Notes: generated by a model from the letters alone, not told the origin. A stretch of 64,000 nt of DNA from Aestuariivita boseongensis (GCF_001262635.1 NZ_JXYH01000008.1:38971-102970); one strand, 5' to 3'; numbered from the stretch's first letter, positions 1 through 7,740 are shown. Program-made: numbers and translations.

Positions 1-105
1 AAGCATGTCATCGGCAAGCTGGCGCAGCTCGTCCGACAGGTCATCGACGGGTTTGCACAGCGTTTTCAGCCGCGGATCGGGGTGGATCAGGATCGAACGT
101 TTCAT
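1..105 (-). CDS. def: Peptide deformylase, N-terminal 35 residues only (runs off the window)
   Basis: The fragment begins MKRSILIHPDPRLK and continues to CKPVDDLSDELRQLADDML, which is the usual start of bacterial peptide deformylases (a short strand, then a YPDPRLR-like motif, then a K/PV motif before the first helix). The enzyme removes the formyl group from nascent proteins in the cytoplasm. The catalytic motifs (GxGLAA, EGCLS, HExDH) lie outside the window, so activity cannot be judged. Roseobacters often carry more than one def paralogue and this fragment cannot show which one it is. Confidence 0.75.
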   Translation of the reverse strand, partial: MKRSILIHPDPRLKTLCKPVDDLSDELRQLADDML

Positions 106-205
106 GGATGGTGATTTAGGCCCTAATCCGCCATATCGCAACGCCCCTTGCGCCCGCCCGCCAGCGCGTTAGCTTGCCCTGCGAACAGCGCCCGGAGACA
201 GCCCC

Positions 206-1378
206 ATGAATTTTGACGAGATCATCGACCGCCGCGGAAGCCACTGCGTGAAGTGGGACATGATGGAAGAGCTTTATGGCGTGCCGCAGGACGACGGCAT
301 CGCCATGTGGGTCGCCGACATGGATTTCCGCCCGCCAGAGGTGGTGCAGGACGCCCTCCGCGAGATGATCGACCACGGGATTTACGGGTATTTCGGGGAT
401 GACAGCAAATACCGCGCGGCGATCCAGTGGTGGATGTCCACCCGCCACGGCTGGGAGATCCAGCCCGACTGGATTTTCACGACCCACGGACTGGTGAACG
501 GCACGGCGCTGTGTGTGGATGCCTATTCCCAGCCGGGTGACGGGATCGTGCTGATGACCCCGGTCTATCACGCCTTTGCCAAGGTGATCCGCGCAGCCGG
601 GCGCGAGGTGGTCGAATGCCAGATGATCAACGAAGGCGGGCGTTACCTTCTGGATACCGACAGCTGGAACGCGCAGATGACCGGCAAGGAAAGCATGTTC
701 ATCCTGTGCTCCCCCCACAATCCGGGGGGGCGCGTCTGGAGCCGGGACGAGCTTCAGCAGATCGCCGATTTCGTCAAACGCCATGACCTGATCCTTGTGT
801 CGGACGAGATCCACCATGATCTGGTGATGCCGGGCCACACCCATATCCCGATGGCCACGGTCGATACGTCGATCACCGACCGGCTGGTGATGATGACCGC
901 CACCACCAAGACTTTCAACATCGCGGGCAGCCATTCGGGCAACGTGATCATCGAAGACCCCGACCTGCGCGCCCGCTTCGGCGCGCGCATGGCGGCGCTG
1001 GGCTTGTCGCCCAATTCCTTTGGCCTGTTCATGGCGACAGCGGCCTATTCCCCTGAGGGCGCCGAATGGGTGGACGCGCTGGTTCAGTATCTGGATGGCA
1101 ATCGCAAGCTGTTTGACGCGGGCGTGAATGCGATCCCCGGCCTGGCCTCCATGCCGCTTGAGGCGACCTATCTGGCCTGGGTCGATTTTTCCGGCACCGG
1201 CATGGAGATGGCCGAGTTCACGCGGCGGGTGCAGCAAGACGCGCGGATCGCGGTGAACCATGGCCCGTCTTTCGGCAAGGGGGGCGAGGATTTCCTGCGC
1301 TTCAACATCGCAACCCCCCGCGCACGGATCGAGGACGCGGTGGAACGGCTGGCCAAAGCCTTCTCGGACCTGCAATAG
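206..1378 (+). CDS. patB: PatB/MalY-type PLP-dependent C-S lyase (cystathionine beta-lyase-like aminotransferase fold)
   Basis: A 390-residue fold-type-I PLP enzyme. The N-terminus (NFDEIIDRRGSHCVKWD, then IAMWVADMDF) is the classic opening of the MalY/PatB branch, which cleaves cystathionine or other cysteine S-conjugates to a thiol, pyruvate and ammonia rather than transaminating. The Schiff-base lysine is K235 in the TTKTFNIAG motif, and the SPHNPGGRVW motif supplies the phosphate/ring contacts. Length is normal and all core motifs are intact. It stands alone: upstream is a divergent deformylase and downstream a palindrome. A plain class I aminotransferase is less likely given the MWVADMDF signature. 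The natural substrate cannot be read from sequence. Confidence 0.85.
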   Translation: MNFDEIIDRRGSHCVKWDMMEELYGVPQDDGIAMWVADMDFRPPEVVQDALREMIDHGIYGYFGDDSKYRAAIQWWMSTRHGWEIQPDWIFTTHGLVNGTALCVDAYSQPGDGIVLMTPVYHAFAKVIRAAGREVVECQMINEGGRYLLDTDSWNAQMTGKESMFILCSPHNPGGRVWSRDELQQIADFVKRHDLILVSDEIHHDLVMPGHTHIPMATVDTSITDRLVMMTATTKTFNIAGSHSGNVIIEDPDLRARFGARMAALGLSPNSFGLFMATAAYSPEGAEWVDALVQYLDGNRKLFDAGVNAIPGLASMPLEATYLAWVDFSGTGMEMAEFTRRVQQDARIAVNHGPSFGKGGEDFLRFNIATPRARIEDAVERLAKAFSDLQ

Positions 1379-1382
1379 AAAA

Positions 1383-1400
1383 TGTTTCGCGCGCGAAACA
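1383..1400. repeat. Perfect 18-bp palindrome after patB
   Basis: The arms TGTTTCGCG and CGCGAAACA are perfectly complementary and start 5 bases after the patB stop codon. There is no T-tract, so it could be a hairpin-type 3' end or a protein-binding palindrome. A shorter relative, TTTCGCGAAA, occurs near 2104-2113 upstream of the next minus-strand gene. The remainder of the 1379-1570 gap shows nothing I recognise. Confidence 0.5.
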
Positions 1401-1570
1401 ATTGGTCAAATTTTATCGAAATCAGGGGGTCGGGCGGCTTCCCTTTACCGCACATTTGGCATCTGGAAACTCAGGCCGGCAGAACCGCGGATCGCCGCGT
1501 GGAATCCAAGTCTGATAACGCTTCTACGAACTTGCACGGAATCGGGCCGAAGCGGACATTCGGTTAAGCG

Positions 1571-2023
1571 TCATTGGGCGGGATCGTCTACGCCTGGGAC
1601 AAATTTCGGCCGAGCATAGGCTGGCTTCCAGTTCAGGGTTGTCATGTAGCATGGTGCACAAAGTTTGCAGCCAACCTCGTTACAGGCGTTCGTGAAGTAC
1701 GAGAGATTGCGTACCATCGTTTGCTTGCCGGATTTTATCTCGCTTTTGGAGAGCATGCGCCTTAATTCGGCCTGAGGCACTGCCCCTTTGTTCATGTGCA
1801 TGCCACAGACAGTTGCCTTGCCCTCAACGTTTATCGTTGCGTATGCGATTACGGTTTCTCCTCGCTGCTCGGCCTCCCACTTCACAGTCGTTTTTTTGAA
1901 AAGTTGTTCGTTGCCTTTTAATGCCAGGCATCCATCAAGAAACTCGCCGCCGGCGCTTGCTGCCGAAGTAAGCCCGACAAATACGAGCATAGTTACGAAA
2001 ATTCTTAGATTAAACAGAGACAT
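1571..2023 (-). CDS. Hypothetical exported cysteine-rich protein
   Basis: About 150 residues. The start at 2023 is chosen because a strong GGGGGAG lies directly before it, whereas the longer frame has no such site. Residues 1-25 are a typical Sec signal peptide (basic start, hydrophobic core, ASAGG cleavage region), so the protein should be periplasmic. The mature part has six cysteines, four of them clustered as CNEVGC then KLCAPC (spacing C-x4-C-x2-C-x2-C), which suggests disulfides or a metal site. I do not recognise the family. By eye, base composition is lower in GC than in neighbouring genes, consistent with recent acquisition. Confidence 0.6.
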   Translation of the reverse strand: MSLFNLRIFVTMLVFVGLTSAASAGGEFLDGCLALKGNEQLFKKTTVKWEAEQRGETVIAYATINVEGKATVCGMHMNKGAVPQAELRRMLSKSEIKSGKQTMVRNLSYFTNACNEVGCKLCAPCYMTTLNWKPAYARPKFVPGVDDPAQ

Positions 2024-2289
2024 AAACTCCCCCTTCTTCAGCATTTGAAACAGGATACATCTCTTGGCGCGAAACCGTTTTGACTTACCGCAAAAGTTTG
2101 GAGTTTCGCGAAAGAATAGCAGCCGTTCAGTTGGTAGAGCAGTCTTCAGACCGGCGTGCGGGTCAGGTCAGCTTTGTCCAGCATAGTTGCCGCCGCGCGT
2201 GACGACCTTTCAAAGACATCTTCGGGGGTATCCAAGCCGCAAAGCTTGGCCGCAAACGGCGTTCTATTGGAAACCGCGATGTTTACTGC

Positions 2290-2314
2290 AAAAGGGCGGG
2301 CGGCGCGCCCTTTT
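2290..2314 (-). terminator. Intrinsic terminator of the 2317-2667 gene
   Basis: A 9-bp stem (AAAAGGGCG against CGCCCTTTT) with a 7-base loop sits 2 bases after the stop codon of the minus-strand gene and ends in a T-run when read on the minus strand. Confidence 0.75.
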
Positions 2315-2316
2315 CG

Positions 2317-2667
2317 TCAGGTTTTCCCAAGCAGCGCGATGGGCGCGTCCGGTGCGCGATAGAAATCCAGGGGGGCCTTGTCATGGGCTTCGGTCGCGCG
2401 CTTGAATTCATAGCGCATCTCGCCCGCCTCCTCCTCCGACGCGATGATGAGGCATTGGGCAAGGTGGTTTGCACCGTCGTACAGATCGACCAGACCACGC
2501 AGCATCGGAACGACCCCGGCTTCCACCGCGAAGCCGGTGGCCCAGCGGCGCAGCACGCGATGTTGCCCCCCACCCGCTTCGATCCGCAGGCGGGATGTTT
2601 TCTTGAGGCCGGCAATCCGTGCCGCGTCCAGATCGTTCTGGACATCTTTGGGAAGGAAGGTGGTCAT
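2317..2667 (-). CDS. Conserved hypothetical protein of alphaproteobacteria (116 aa)
   Basis: The start at 2667 gives MTTFLPKDVQNDLDAA, which matches what I recall as the conserved N-terminus of a small Rhodobacteraceae protein family; a GAGG-like site precedes it and the 9 extra codons of the longer frame are not needed. The protein is soluble and mixed alpha/beta, with a segment LRGLVDLYDGANHLAQCLI followed by an acidic EEEAGEMRYEFKR motif. No catalytic motif is evident and the function is unknown. It ends at a clear terminator and appears to be a single-gene transcript. Confidence 0.65.
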   Translation of the reverse strand: MTTFLPKDVQNDLDAARIAGLKKTSRLRIEAGGGQHRVLRRWATGFAVEAGVVPMLRGLVDLYDGANHLAQCLIIASEEEAGEMRYEFKRATEAHDKAPLDFYRAPDAPIALLGKT

Positions 2668-2856
2668 GGCAGCCTCGCGTCCGATAGCAGACATTAAGAT
2701 GCGCTGATTCCCTTAAAAATCAAATGACAAGATCACTGGCGCTCCGAGATTGTTGCACATTGTGCACGTATGCAGACCCGTTGCGCGATGGCTGGGACTA
2801 GGCCCCGCAGGACACGGGCTTATGTTAAGCCCACGGAAAAAGGACGGAGAAGACAG

Positions 2857-3831
2857 ATGGGCTTACTGGTAGACGGCGAATGGCATGACCAATGGTACGA
2901 CACCAAATCGACCGGCGGGAAATTCGTCCGTTCGGAATCCCAGTTTCGCAACTGGATCACCGCCGATGGCGGGCCGGGGCCGTCGGGTCAACCGGGGTTC
3001 AAGGCGGAAAGCGGGCGATATCATCTTTATGTGTCCTATGCCTGCCCCTGGGCCCATCGCACGCTGATCTTCCGCAAGCTGAAGGGGCTTGAGGATCATA
3101 TCACCGTCGCGGCGGTGCATCCCGACATGCTGGACAAGGGCTGGACCTTTGCCACCGATAACCACGGCGCTGATGGCGATCCTTTGTACGGATCGGACTT
3201 CGCCCATCAGATCTATACCCGCGCCGATCCCAAATATTCCGGCCGCGTGACGGTGCCGATCCTGTGGGACAAGACACAGGAAACCATCGTATCCAACGAA
3301 AGCGCCGAGATCATCCGCATGCTGAACAGCGCCTTTGACGGGATCACCGGCAATACCGACGATTACTGGCCCGAAGAGATGCGCGACGCCATCGAAGAGG
3401 TGAACGCACGCATCTACTCCACTGTGAACAACGGTGTCTACAAATCCGGTTTCGCCACCAGCCAGGACGCCTATGACGAAGCTGTGCATGCGCTGTTCGA
3501 CAGTCTCGACTGGCTGGAAGAACGGCTGTCAGAGAACCGTTACCTGATGGGCGACCGGATCACCGAAGCCGATTGGCGGCTGTTTACCACGCTGATCCGG
3601 TTCGACCCGGTCTATCACCTGCATTTCAAATGCAACCGCCGCCGGATCGTGGATTACCCCAACCTCTGGGCCTATACGCGCGAGCTGTATCAGTGGCCGG
3701 GCGTGGCAGATACCGTGAACCTGGATCACATCGTGCGGCATTACCATTACAGCCACGAAAGCATCAATCCGCACCGGATCATCCCGATCAACCCGGTTCT
3801 GGATTACACGGCGCCGCACAACCGCGGTTAA
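2857..3831 (+). CDS. yqjG: Glutathionyl-hydroquinone reductase (Xi-class glutathione S-transferase)
   Basis: Translation from 2857 (GGACGGAG upstream) gives 324 residues, the usual size of Xi-class GSTs such as E. coli YqjG and PcpF. These cytosolic enzymes reduce glutathionyl-(hydro)quinones using a catalytic cysteine. That cysteine is C63 in YACPWAHRT, the same position as in YqjG. The N-terminal WxxxWYDTK and the FVRSESQFRNWI segment that covers the active site are present, as is the C-terminal all-helical domain with the TEADWRLFTTLIRFD motif. The gene converges on the receiver gene downstream with a 4-base overlap. Identification to subfamily is firm; the physiological quinone is unknown. 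Confidence 0.9.
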   Translation: MGLLVDGEWHDQWYDTKSTGGKFVRSESQFRNWITADGGPGPSGQPGFKAESGRYHLYVSYACPWAHRTLIFRKLKGLEDHITVAAVHPDMLDKGWTFATDNHGADGDPLYGSDFAHQIYTRADPKYSGRVTVPILWDKTQETIVSNESAEIIRMLNSAFDGITGNTDDYWPEEMRDAIEEVNARIYSTVNNGVYKSGFATSQDAYDEAVHALFDSLDWLEERLSENRYLMGDRITEADWRLFTTLIRFDPVYHLHFKCNRRRIVDYPNLWAYTRELYQWPGVADTVNLDHIVRHYHYSHESINPHRIIPINPVLDYTAPHNRG

Positions 3832-4187
3832 TGTGCCCCGTAATGTTCGACCATCGCCGCCAGATCCTCGGGCGGGGATGAGCTTTGCACGAAGGCACAG
3901 GCATTCGGGCTGTGGGCAAAGATCGATCCGTCGGAAAAGAAGGTGGTGTTGGTGACAAAGATCACCCGCGCGTCCGGCGCGCGGTAGCTGGCGAAATCGG
4001 CCACAGCAAGGGCGCTGCCATCCTCCAGCACCAGATCCAGAACGATGATATCGAAATTGCGCTCGTAAAGCGCGCCGATAGCGGTGTCCTGACTGGGCAC
4101 CAAGGTGACGCTGGCTCCTTGCCGTTCCAAATGACGGCGCCAGAGATGGCCAAGCTCGGTCTGGCTTTCTACGATCAATACATTCAT
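3828..4187 (-). CDS. Single-domain response regulator (receiver only), atypical
   Basis: A 119-residue receiver domain with no output domain. The phosphorylation site is D51 in VLDLVLEDGSA, preceded by the acidic E7, with the switch threonine in VIFVTNT. The conserved lysine that normally follows beta-5 (KP motif) is replaced: the sequence there is QSSSPPEDL. Receivers without this lysine are often poorly phosphorylated or work as constitutive protein-protein adaptors. The promoter side (4190-4290) holds a CtrA-type site. The 3' end overlaps that of the convergent GST gene by 4 bases. No histidine kinase is nearby, so the partner is unknown. Confidence 0.8.
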   Translation of the reverse strand: MNVLIVESQTELGHLWRRHLERQGASVTLVPSQDTAIGALYERNFDIIVLDLVLEDGSALAVADFASYRAPDARVIFVTNTTFFSDGSIFAHSPNACAFVQSSSPPEDLAAMVEHYGAH

Positions 4188-4256
4188 TTTCTAACTTTCG
4201 GAGCACTGGCGGGCGCTCCTGATATTGTTCCCTGTTAACGGTTTGTTCAGAATTGA

Positions 4257-4271
4257 TTAACAAATCCTTAA
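4257..4271. promoter_or_regulatory. CtrA-type binding site between a receiver gene and cobD
   Basis: TTAA, seven bases, TTAA followed by C matches the CtrA consensus (TTAA-N7-TTAAC). Two further TTAAC half-sites flank it at 4235-4239 and 4289-4293. The cluster lies in the divergent promoter region, 70 bases from the receiver gene start and 86 bases from the cobD start. Confidence 0.5.
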
Positions 4272-4357
4272 CGCCTGCGAGACAGGTCTTAACATCCCGG
4301 AAAAATACCCCCACAACCGGCGGGAAGTCGCCAATTCCTCAGGAAGGACCGCCCAAA

Positions 4358-5311
4358 ATGCAGCCATCCAGCCCGGACATGCCCCGCGACCACGGCGGCA
4401 ATCTGGATGCCGCAATGGCCCGGTTTGGCGGAAGGTCGGGGGATTGGCTGGACCTGTCGACGGGGATCAACCCGGTGCCCTATCCGGTGAAGGGGCTAAC
4501 GGACACGGATTGGACCCGTCTGCCCGATGCAAGCGCGCAGGACGCCCTGCTTGAGGCCGCGCGCCGCTTTTGGCAGGTGCCGGAGGGGGCGGCGATCCTG
4601 GCCGCGCCAGGGGCGTCTGCGCTGATCGCGCGGCTGCCCTTGCTACGCCCTGCCGCGCGGGTGCAGATCACCATGCCCACCTATAACGAACATGCCGCTG
4701 CCTTTGCCGCCGCGGGCTGGGAGGTGACCGATACCGGCCCGACAGAGGCGCGGGTGATGGTGCATCCGAACAACCCGGATGGGCATTTGTTCTCGGTCGC
4801 CGATATCACAGGTGATCTGACCGTGATCGACGAAAGCTTTTGCGATATCTGCCCGGATCGCAGCCTGATCGCGCAGGCGACACGACCGGGCATGGTGATC
4901 CTGAAAAGCTTTGGCAAATTCTGGGGCCTTGCCGGGCTGCGCCTTGGCTTTGCCATTGGCGATCCGGAGGCCATCGCCGCGCTGGCGCAGATGCTGGGGC
5001 CATGGCCTGTTTCGGGGCCTGCGCTGCGGATTGGGACGCGGGCTTTGGTGGATCTGACCTGGGCTGACGCCACGCGCGCGCGGCTCTCGGAGGATCGCGC
5101 GTGGCTGGATCGGGTGATGACCCGGATGGGAGCGCAGCCGGTGGGCGGTACGGATCTGTTTGGCCTGTATGCGGTCGAAGATGCTGCTGCGATGCAGGAG
5201 CGGCTGGCACGCGGCCATATCTGGACGCGCATCTTCCCCTATTCGAAAACGCTGATCCGGCTGGGCCTGCCCGCGCCAGACAAACGCGCCCAACTGGAGA
5301 CCGCGATATGA
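4358..5311 (+). CDS. cobD: L-threonine-O-3-phosphate decarboxylase (cobalamin biosynthesis, CobD/CobC)
   Basis: A 317-residue fold-type-I PLP enzyme that makes (R)-1-amino-2-propanol phosphate, the linker between corrin ring and lower ligand of cobalamin. The start at 4358 follows AGGAAGGA by 9 bases. The N-terminus (DHGGNLDAAMARFG, then WLDLSTGINPVPYP) is diagnostic of the family, and the PLP lysine is K183 in LKSFGKFWGLAGLRLGF. It overlaps the next gene by 4 bases (ATGA), so translation is coupled to cbiB. In Pseudomonas denitrificans nomenclature this gene is cobC. No B12 riboswitch box is visible upstream; other cobalamin genes are outside the window. Confidence 0.88.
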   Translation: MQPSSPDMPRDHGGNLDAAMARFGGRSGDWLDLSTGINPVPYPVKGLTDTDWTRLPDASAQDALLEAARRFWQVPEGAAILAAPGASALIARLPLLRPAARVQITMPTYNEHAAAFAAAGWEVTDTGPTEARVMVHPNNPDGHLFSVADITGDLTVIDESFCDICPDRSLIAQATRPGMVILKSFGKFWGLAGLRLGFAIGDPEAIAALAQMLGPWPVSGPALRIGTRALVDLTWADATRARLSEDRAWLDRVMTRMGAQPVGGTDLFGLYAVEDAAAMQERLARGHIWTRIFPYSKTLIRLGLPAPDKRAQLETAI

Positions 5312-6213
5312 GCGCAGCGATCCTTTCTGCCGCCCTTCTGCTGGATGCCGCGGTGGGAGAACCCCGGTGGCTTTGGTCGCGCCTGCCGCATCCGGCGGTT
5401 CTGATGGGCCGGGCGGTCAGATGGTGTGACGAACGGTACAATCAGGGCTATGACCCGCGGCCGGGTGGGATCAAGACGGTGCTGATCTTGCTGGCCGGGG
5501 CAATCGTGCTGGGCTGGTTTCTGTCGCTGATCGGACCGCTGGTGGAATGCGTGGTTGCCGCCATCCTTCTGGCGCAGCGGTCGCTGGTGCAGCATGTGCA
5601 GGCGGTGGCCGATGCGTTGCGGCTGTCGGTGGAGGATGGGCGCATGATGGTGACGCGCATCGTCAGCCGGGAAACCAGCCAGATGGAGACACCCGACATC
5701 GCCCGCGCCGCCATTGAAAGCGCGGCCGAAAACCTGTCGGACGGCGTCGTGGCACCCGCCTTCTGGTTCCTGATCGGGGGCCTGCCGGGCATTCTGGCCT
5801 ATAAGGTGATCAACACCGCCGACAGCATGATCGGCTATCGCACCGCGAAATACGAGGAATTCGGCTGGGCCGCCGCGCGGCTTGACGATGTGCTGAACTG
5901 GATCCCGGCACGGCTGACGGCGCTGCTGATCGCGGTCACCTCGCGGTTGTTCACCAGTTGGGGCGCGATCCGCGACGATGCGCGGCTGCACCGTTCCCCC
6001 AATGCAGGCTGGCCCGAAGCCGCCATGGCGCGTGTGCTGGGCGTCGCGCTGGCGGGGCCGCGCGTCTATGACGGGGAAAGGCGTGAATTACCCTTCGTGT
6101 TCGAGGACGGTGCCCATGACATTGGCCCCGACGCCATCGACAGGGCCGTGAAAGCCTTGTGGCGTGCCTGGGGCGCGATGCTTGCCGCCACGGTGGTGAT
6201 TGCGCTTTTCTGA
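5308..6213 (+). CDS. cbiB: Adenosylcobinamide-phosphate synthase, membrane protein (CbiB; CobD in Pseudomonas naming)
   Basis: A 301-residue integral membrane protein that attaches aminopropanol phosphate, the product of the gene just upstream, to adenosylcobyric acid. The N-terminus LLLDAAVGEPRWLWSRLPHPAVLMG is the family hallmark, followed by hydrophobic segments near residues 50-85 and the SAAENLSDGVVAPAFW and NTADSMIGYRT motifs in the predicted active region. The ATG overlaps the cobD stop, which sets this start and excludes the longer upstream frame. The pair forms a two-gene cobalamin side-chain operon. Confidence 0.9.
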   Translation: MSAAILSAALLLDAAVGEPRWLWSRLPHPAVLMGRAVRWCDERYNQGYDPRPGGIKTVLILLAGAIVLGWFLSLIGPLVECVVAAILLAQRSLVQHVQAVADALRLSVEDGRMMVTRIVSRETSQMETPDIARAAIESAAENLSDGVVAPAFWFLIGGLPGILAYKVINTADSMIGYRTAKYEEFGWAAARLDDVLNWIPARLTALLIAVTSRLFTSWGAIRDDARLHRSPNAGWPEAAMARVLGVALAGPRVYDGERRELPFVFEDGAHDIGPDAIDRAVKALWRAWGAMLAATVVIALF

Positions 6214-6259
6214 CGGGCCGATAGTCTGCGCCGGACGTGCCGACAGAAAGGACCAACCC

Positions 6260-7432
6260 TTGCGCCTGATCCCTCCTGCCCTTGCCGTCATGACCTGCCT
6301 GGCCACGCCGCTGCAGGCCGCCTGTGGCGGATCCTTTTCCAGTTTCCTGTCGGGCCTGAAGGACGAGGCCCTGTCGCTGGGCCATGACCCCGCCGCGGTG
6401 GATCGGTTCTTTGCCTCGGCCCGGATCGAACAGAAGGTGCTGAACGCGGACCGGGCGCAGGGCGTGTTCCAGCGGCCCTTCATCGACTTTTCCCGCCGCC
6501 TGATCTCGCAGGACCGGATCAATCGCGGACGGCAGAACGCCGAGCGCTATGGCGAGACCTTCGCCCGGATCGAACGGGAGTTCGGTGTGTCGCGCGGGGT
6601 GCTTCTGGCGTTCTGGGCGTTTGAGACGGATTACGGCGCGTTTCAGGGCGATTTCAACACGCTGAACGCGCTGGTCACACTGAGCCATGATTGCCGCCGG
6701 CCCGAGCTGTTCCGCCCGCAAATCTTTGCAGCACTTGAGCTTTTCAAGAACGGCGATTTCGACCCGGCGCGCACCACCGGCGCCTGGGCCGGGGAAATCG
6801 GGATGGTGCAGATGCTGCCCAAGGATATTCTGGAAAACGGCGTCGATGGGGATGGCGACGGGCATGTGTATCTGAAGACCTCGCCCCAGGATGCGCTGAT
6901 GTCGGGCGGCAAGATGCTGCAACATCTGGGCTGGCGCGCAGGCGAGCCGTGGTTGCAGGAGGTGAGCCTGCCCGACGATCTGGAGTGGAGCCTGACGGGG
7001 CTTGAGACCACGAAAACCGCCAGCGAATGGGCCGCCCTTGGCGTTACCCCACGCGACGGGGCCTTTGCCCGGTCAGACCTGCCTGCGTCGATCATCATCC
7101 CGCAGGGCCGCAAGGGGCCGACCTTTCTGGCCTATCCGAATTTCAGCGTTTATTTCGAATGGAACCAAAGCTTTACCTATGTGCTGACGGCCGCCTATTT
7201 CGCGACCCGGCTGGAAGGCGCGCCGGTCTATGACGCGGGCAACCCGGACCCGGGGCTGAACTCCGACCAGATGAAAGCGCTGCAGCGGAAATTGCAGGCA
7301 CGCGGCCATGACGTGGGCGATATCGACGGCATCCTGGGCGCCGGCACGCGCGCAGCCGTGCGCGCGGAACAGGCGCGGCTGGGCCTGGCTGTGGATGCGT
7401 GGCCGACGGCCGAGCTGTTGAACCGGCTATAG
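6260..7432 (+). CDS. Lytic murein transglycosylase (MltB-type) with C-terminal peptidoglycan-binding domain
   Basis: The start is taken as TTG at 6260, preceded by AGAAAGGA; it gives a Sec signal peptide (RLIPPALAVMTCLATPLQAA) and a 390-residue protein. An upstream TTG at 6200 would overlap cbiB and spoil the signal peptide. The catalytic domain carries the MltB hallmark LLAFWAFETDYGAFQGDF with catalytic glutamate E122, and AGEIGMVQMLPKDI. The last 60 residues (MKALQRKLQARGHDVGDIDGI on) are a PG_binding_1 domain. The enzyme should cleave glycan strands in the periplasm with formation of 1,6-anhydromuramic ends. There is no lipobox, so it is probably soluble. Confidence 0.87.
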   Translation: MRLIPPALAVMTCLATPLQAACGGSFSSFLSGLKDEALSLGHDPAAVDRFFASARIEQKVLNADRAQGVFQRPFIDFSRRLISQDRINRGRQNAERYGETFARIEREFGVSRGVLLAFWAFETDYGAFQGDFNTLNALVTLSHDCRRPELFRPQIFAALELFKNGDFDPARTTGAWAGEIGMVQMLPKDILENGVDGDGDGHVYLKTSPQDALMSGGKMLQHLGWRAGEPWLQEVSLPDDLEWSLTGLETTKTASEWAALGVTPRDGAFARSDLPASIIIPQGRKGPTFLAYPNFSVYFEWNQSFTYVLTAAYFATRLEGAPVYDAGNPDPGLNSDQMKALQRKLQARGHDVGDIDGILGAGTRAAVRAEQARLGLAVDAWPTAELLNRL

Positions 7433-7439
7433 CGGTGTC

Positions 7440-7468
7440 TTTACGGTTTGTAAGGAATTTCCTATATT
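7440..7468 (+). promoter_or_regulatory. Sigma-70-like promoter for a candidate small RNA
   Basis: TTTACG (7440-7445) and TATATT (7463-7468) are separated by 17 bases. The predicted transcription start near 7475 would give a transcript of roughly 70 nt ending at the 7514-7543 hairpin. Confidence 0.35.
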
Positions 7469-7474
7469 ATGAAC

Positions 7475-7546
7475 ATTCCAAAAGGATTCTTTCAGTGTTC
7501 ATCACCGAAAGTCGGCCCCGCAGAGTTGCCTCTCTGCGGGGCCTTT
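7475..7546 (+). ncRNA. Candidate small RNA (about 70 nt) ending in a strong hairpin
   Basis: A promoter-like sequence is followed by about 40 bases of unpaired, A/T-richer sequence and then a 12-bp terminator-like hairpin with a short T-run. This is the architecture of a trans-acting sRNA. The same strand also contains a 27-codon frame from an ATG at 7469 that reads through the hairpin; it has no good ribosome-binding site, so I prefer the RNA reading. No known RNA family is recognised. Confidence 0.35.
7514..7543. terminator. Strong 12-bp hairpin, probable bidirectional terminator
   Basis: GGCCCCGCAGAG pairs perfectly with CTCTGCGGGGCC around a 6-base loop. On the plus strand it is followed by TTT; on the minus strand it lies 15 bases after the stop of the 31-residue gene at 7559-7654. 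It probably serves both transcripts. Confidence 0.65.
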
Positions 7547-7558
7547 CCGTGAGGGCCT

Positions 7559-7654
7559 TCAAATGCCCGACAAGAACCGGATGATTTCAACGACCAGCGT
7601 TGCCGCCGTCAGGAAAACCATCCATTTCCAAAAGGAGTTCTGGTTCAGGTTCAT
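7559..7654 (-). CDS. Small membrane protein, 31 residues
   Basis: Reading the minus strand from 7654, an ATG follows GGAAGGAGGTG, a near-perfect ribosome-binding site but with unusually tight spacing. The 31-residue product starts MNLNQNSFWKW, has one hydrophobic stretch (MVFLTAATLVVEII) and ends RFLSGI. That pattern, a short polar N-terminus, aromatic belt and single transmembrane helix, fits the small membrane proteins that modulate larger complexes. A strong hairpin follows the stop. It is too short for routine gene callers. I do not know a homologue; support is the ribosome-binding site, the amphipathic layout and the terminator. Confidence 0.5.
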   Translation of the reverse strand: MNLNQNSFWKWMVFLTAATLVVEIIRFLSGI

Positions 7655-7740
7655 CACCTCCTTCCACCGCAACGGGTTGCGGCAGAAGCGGTGTGACAGG
7701 CCCGCGTTGAAACAAGGTTAATGAACGGCAAACGGGGCGG

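Noticed and set aside
116..1375. Long minus-strand frame (419 codons) opposite patB
   Set aside because: Antisense shadow: His/Gly/Val-rich with no domain signature, while patB has complete PLP-enzyme motifs.
2125..2150. tRNA-like D-arm (TTCAGTTGGTAGAGCAGTC)
   Set aside because: No acceptor stem, anticodon arm or GGTTCGAATCC T-arm follows, so this is only a chance match or a very short relic.
4190..4357. Cobalamin riboswitch upstream of cobD
   Set aside because: The GCCACTG B12-box and its pairing partners are absent; the region holds CtrA-type half-sites instead.
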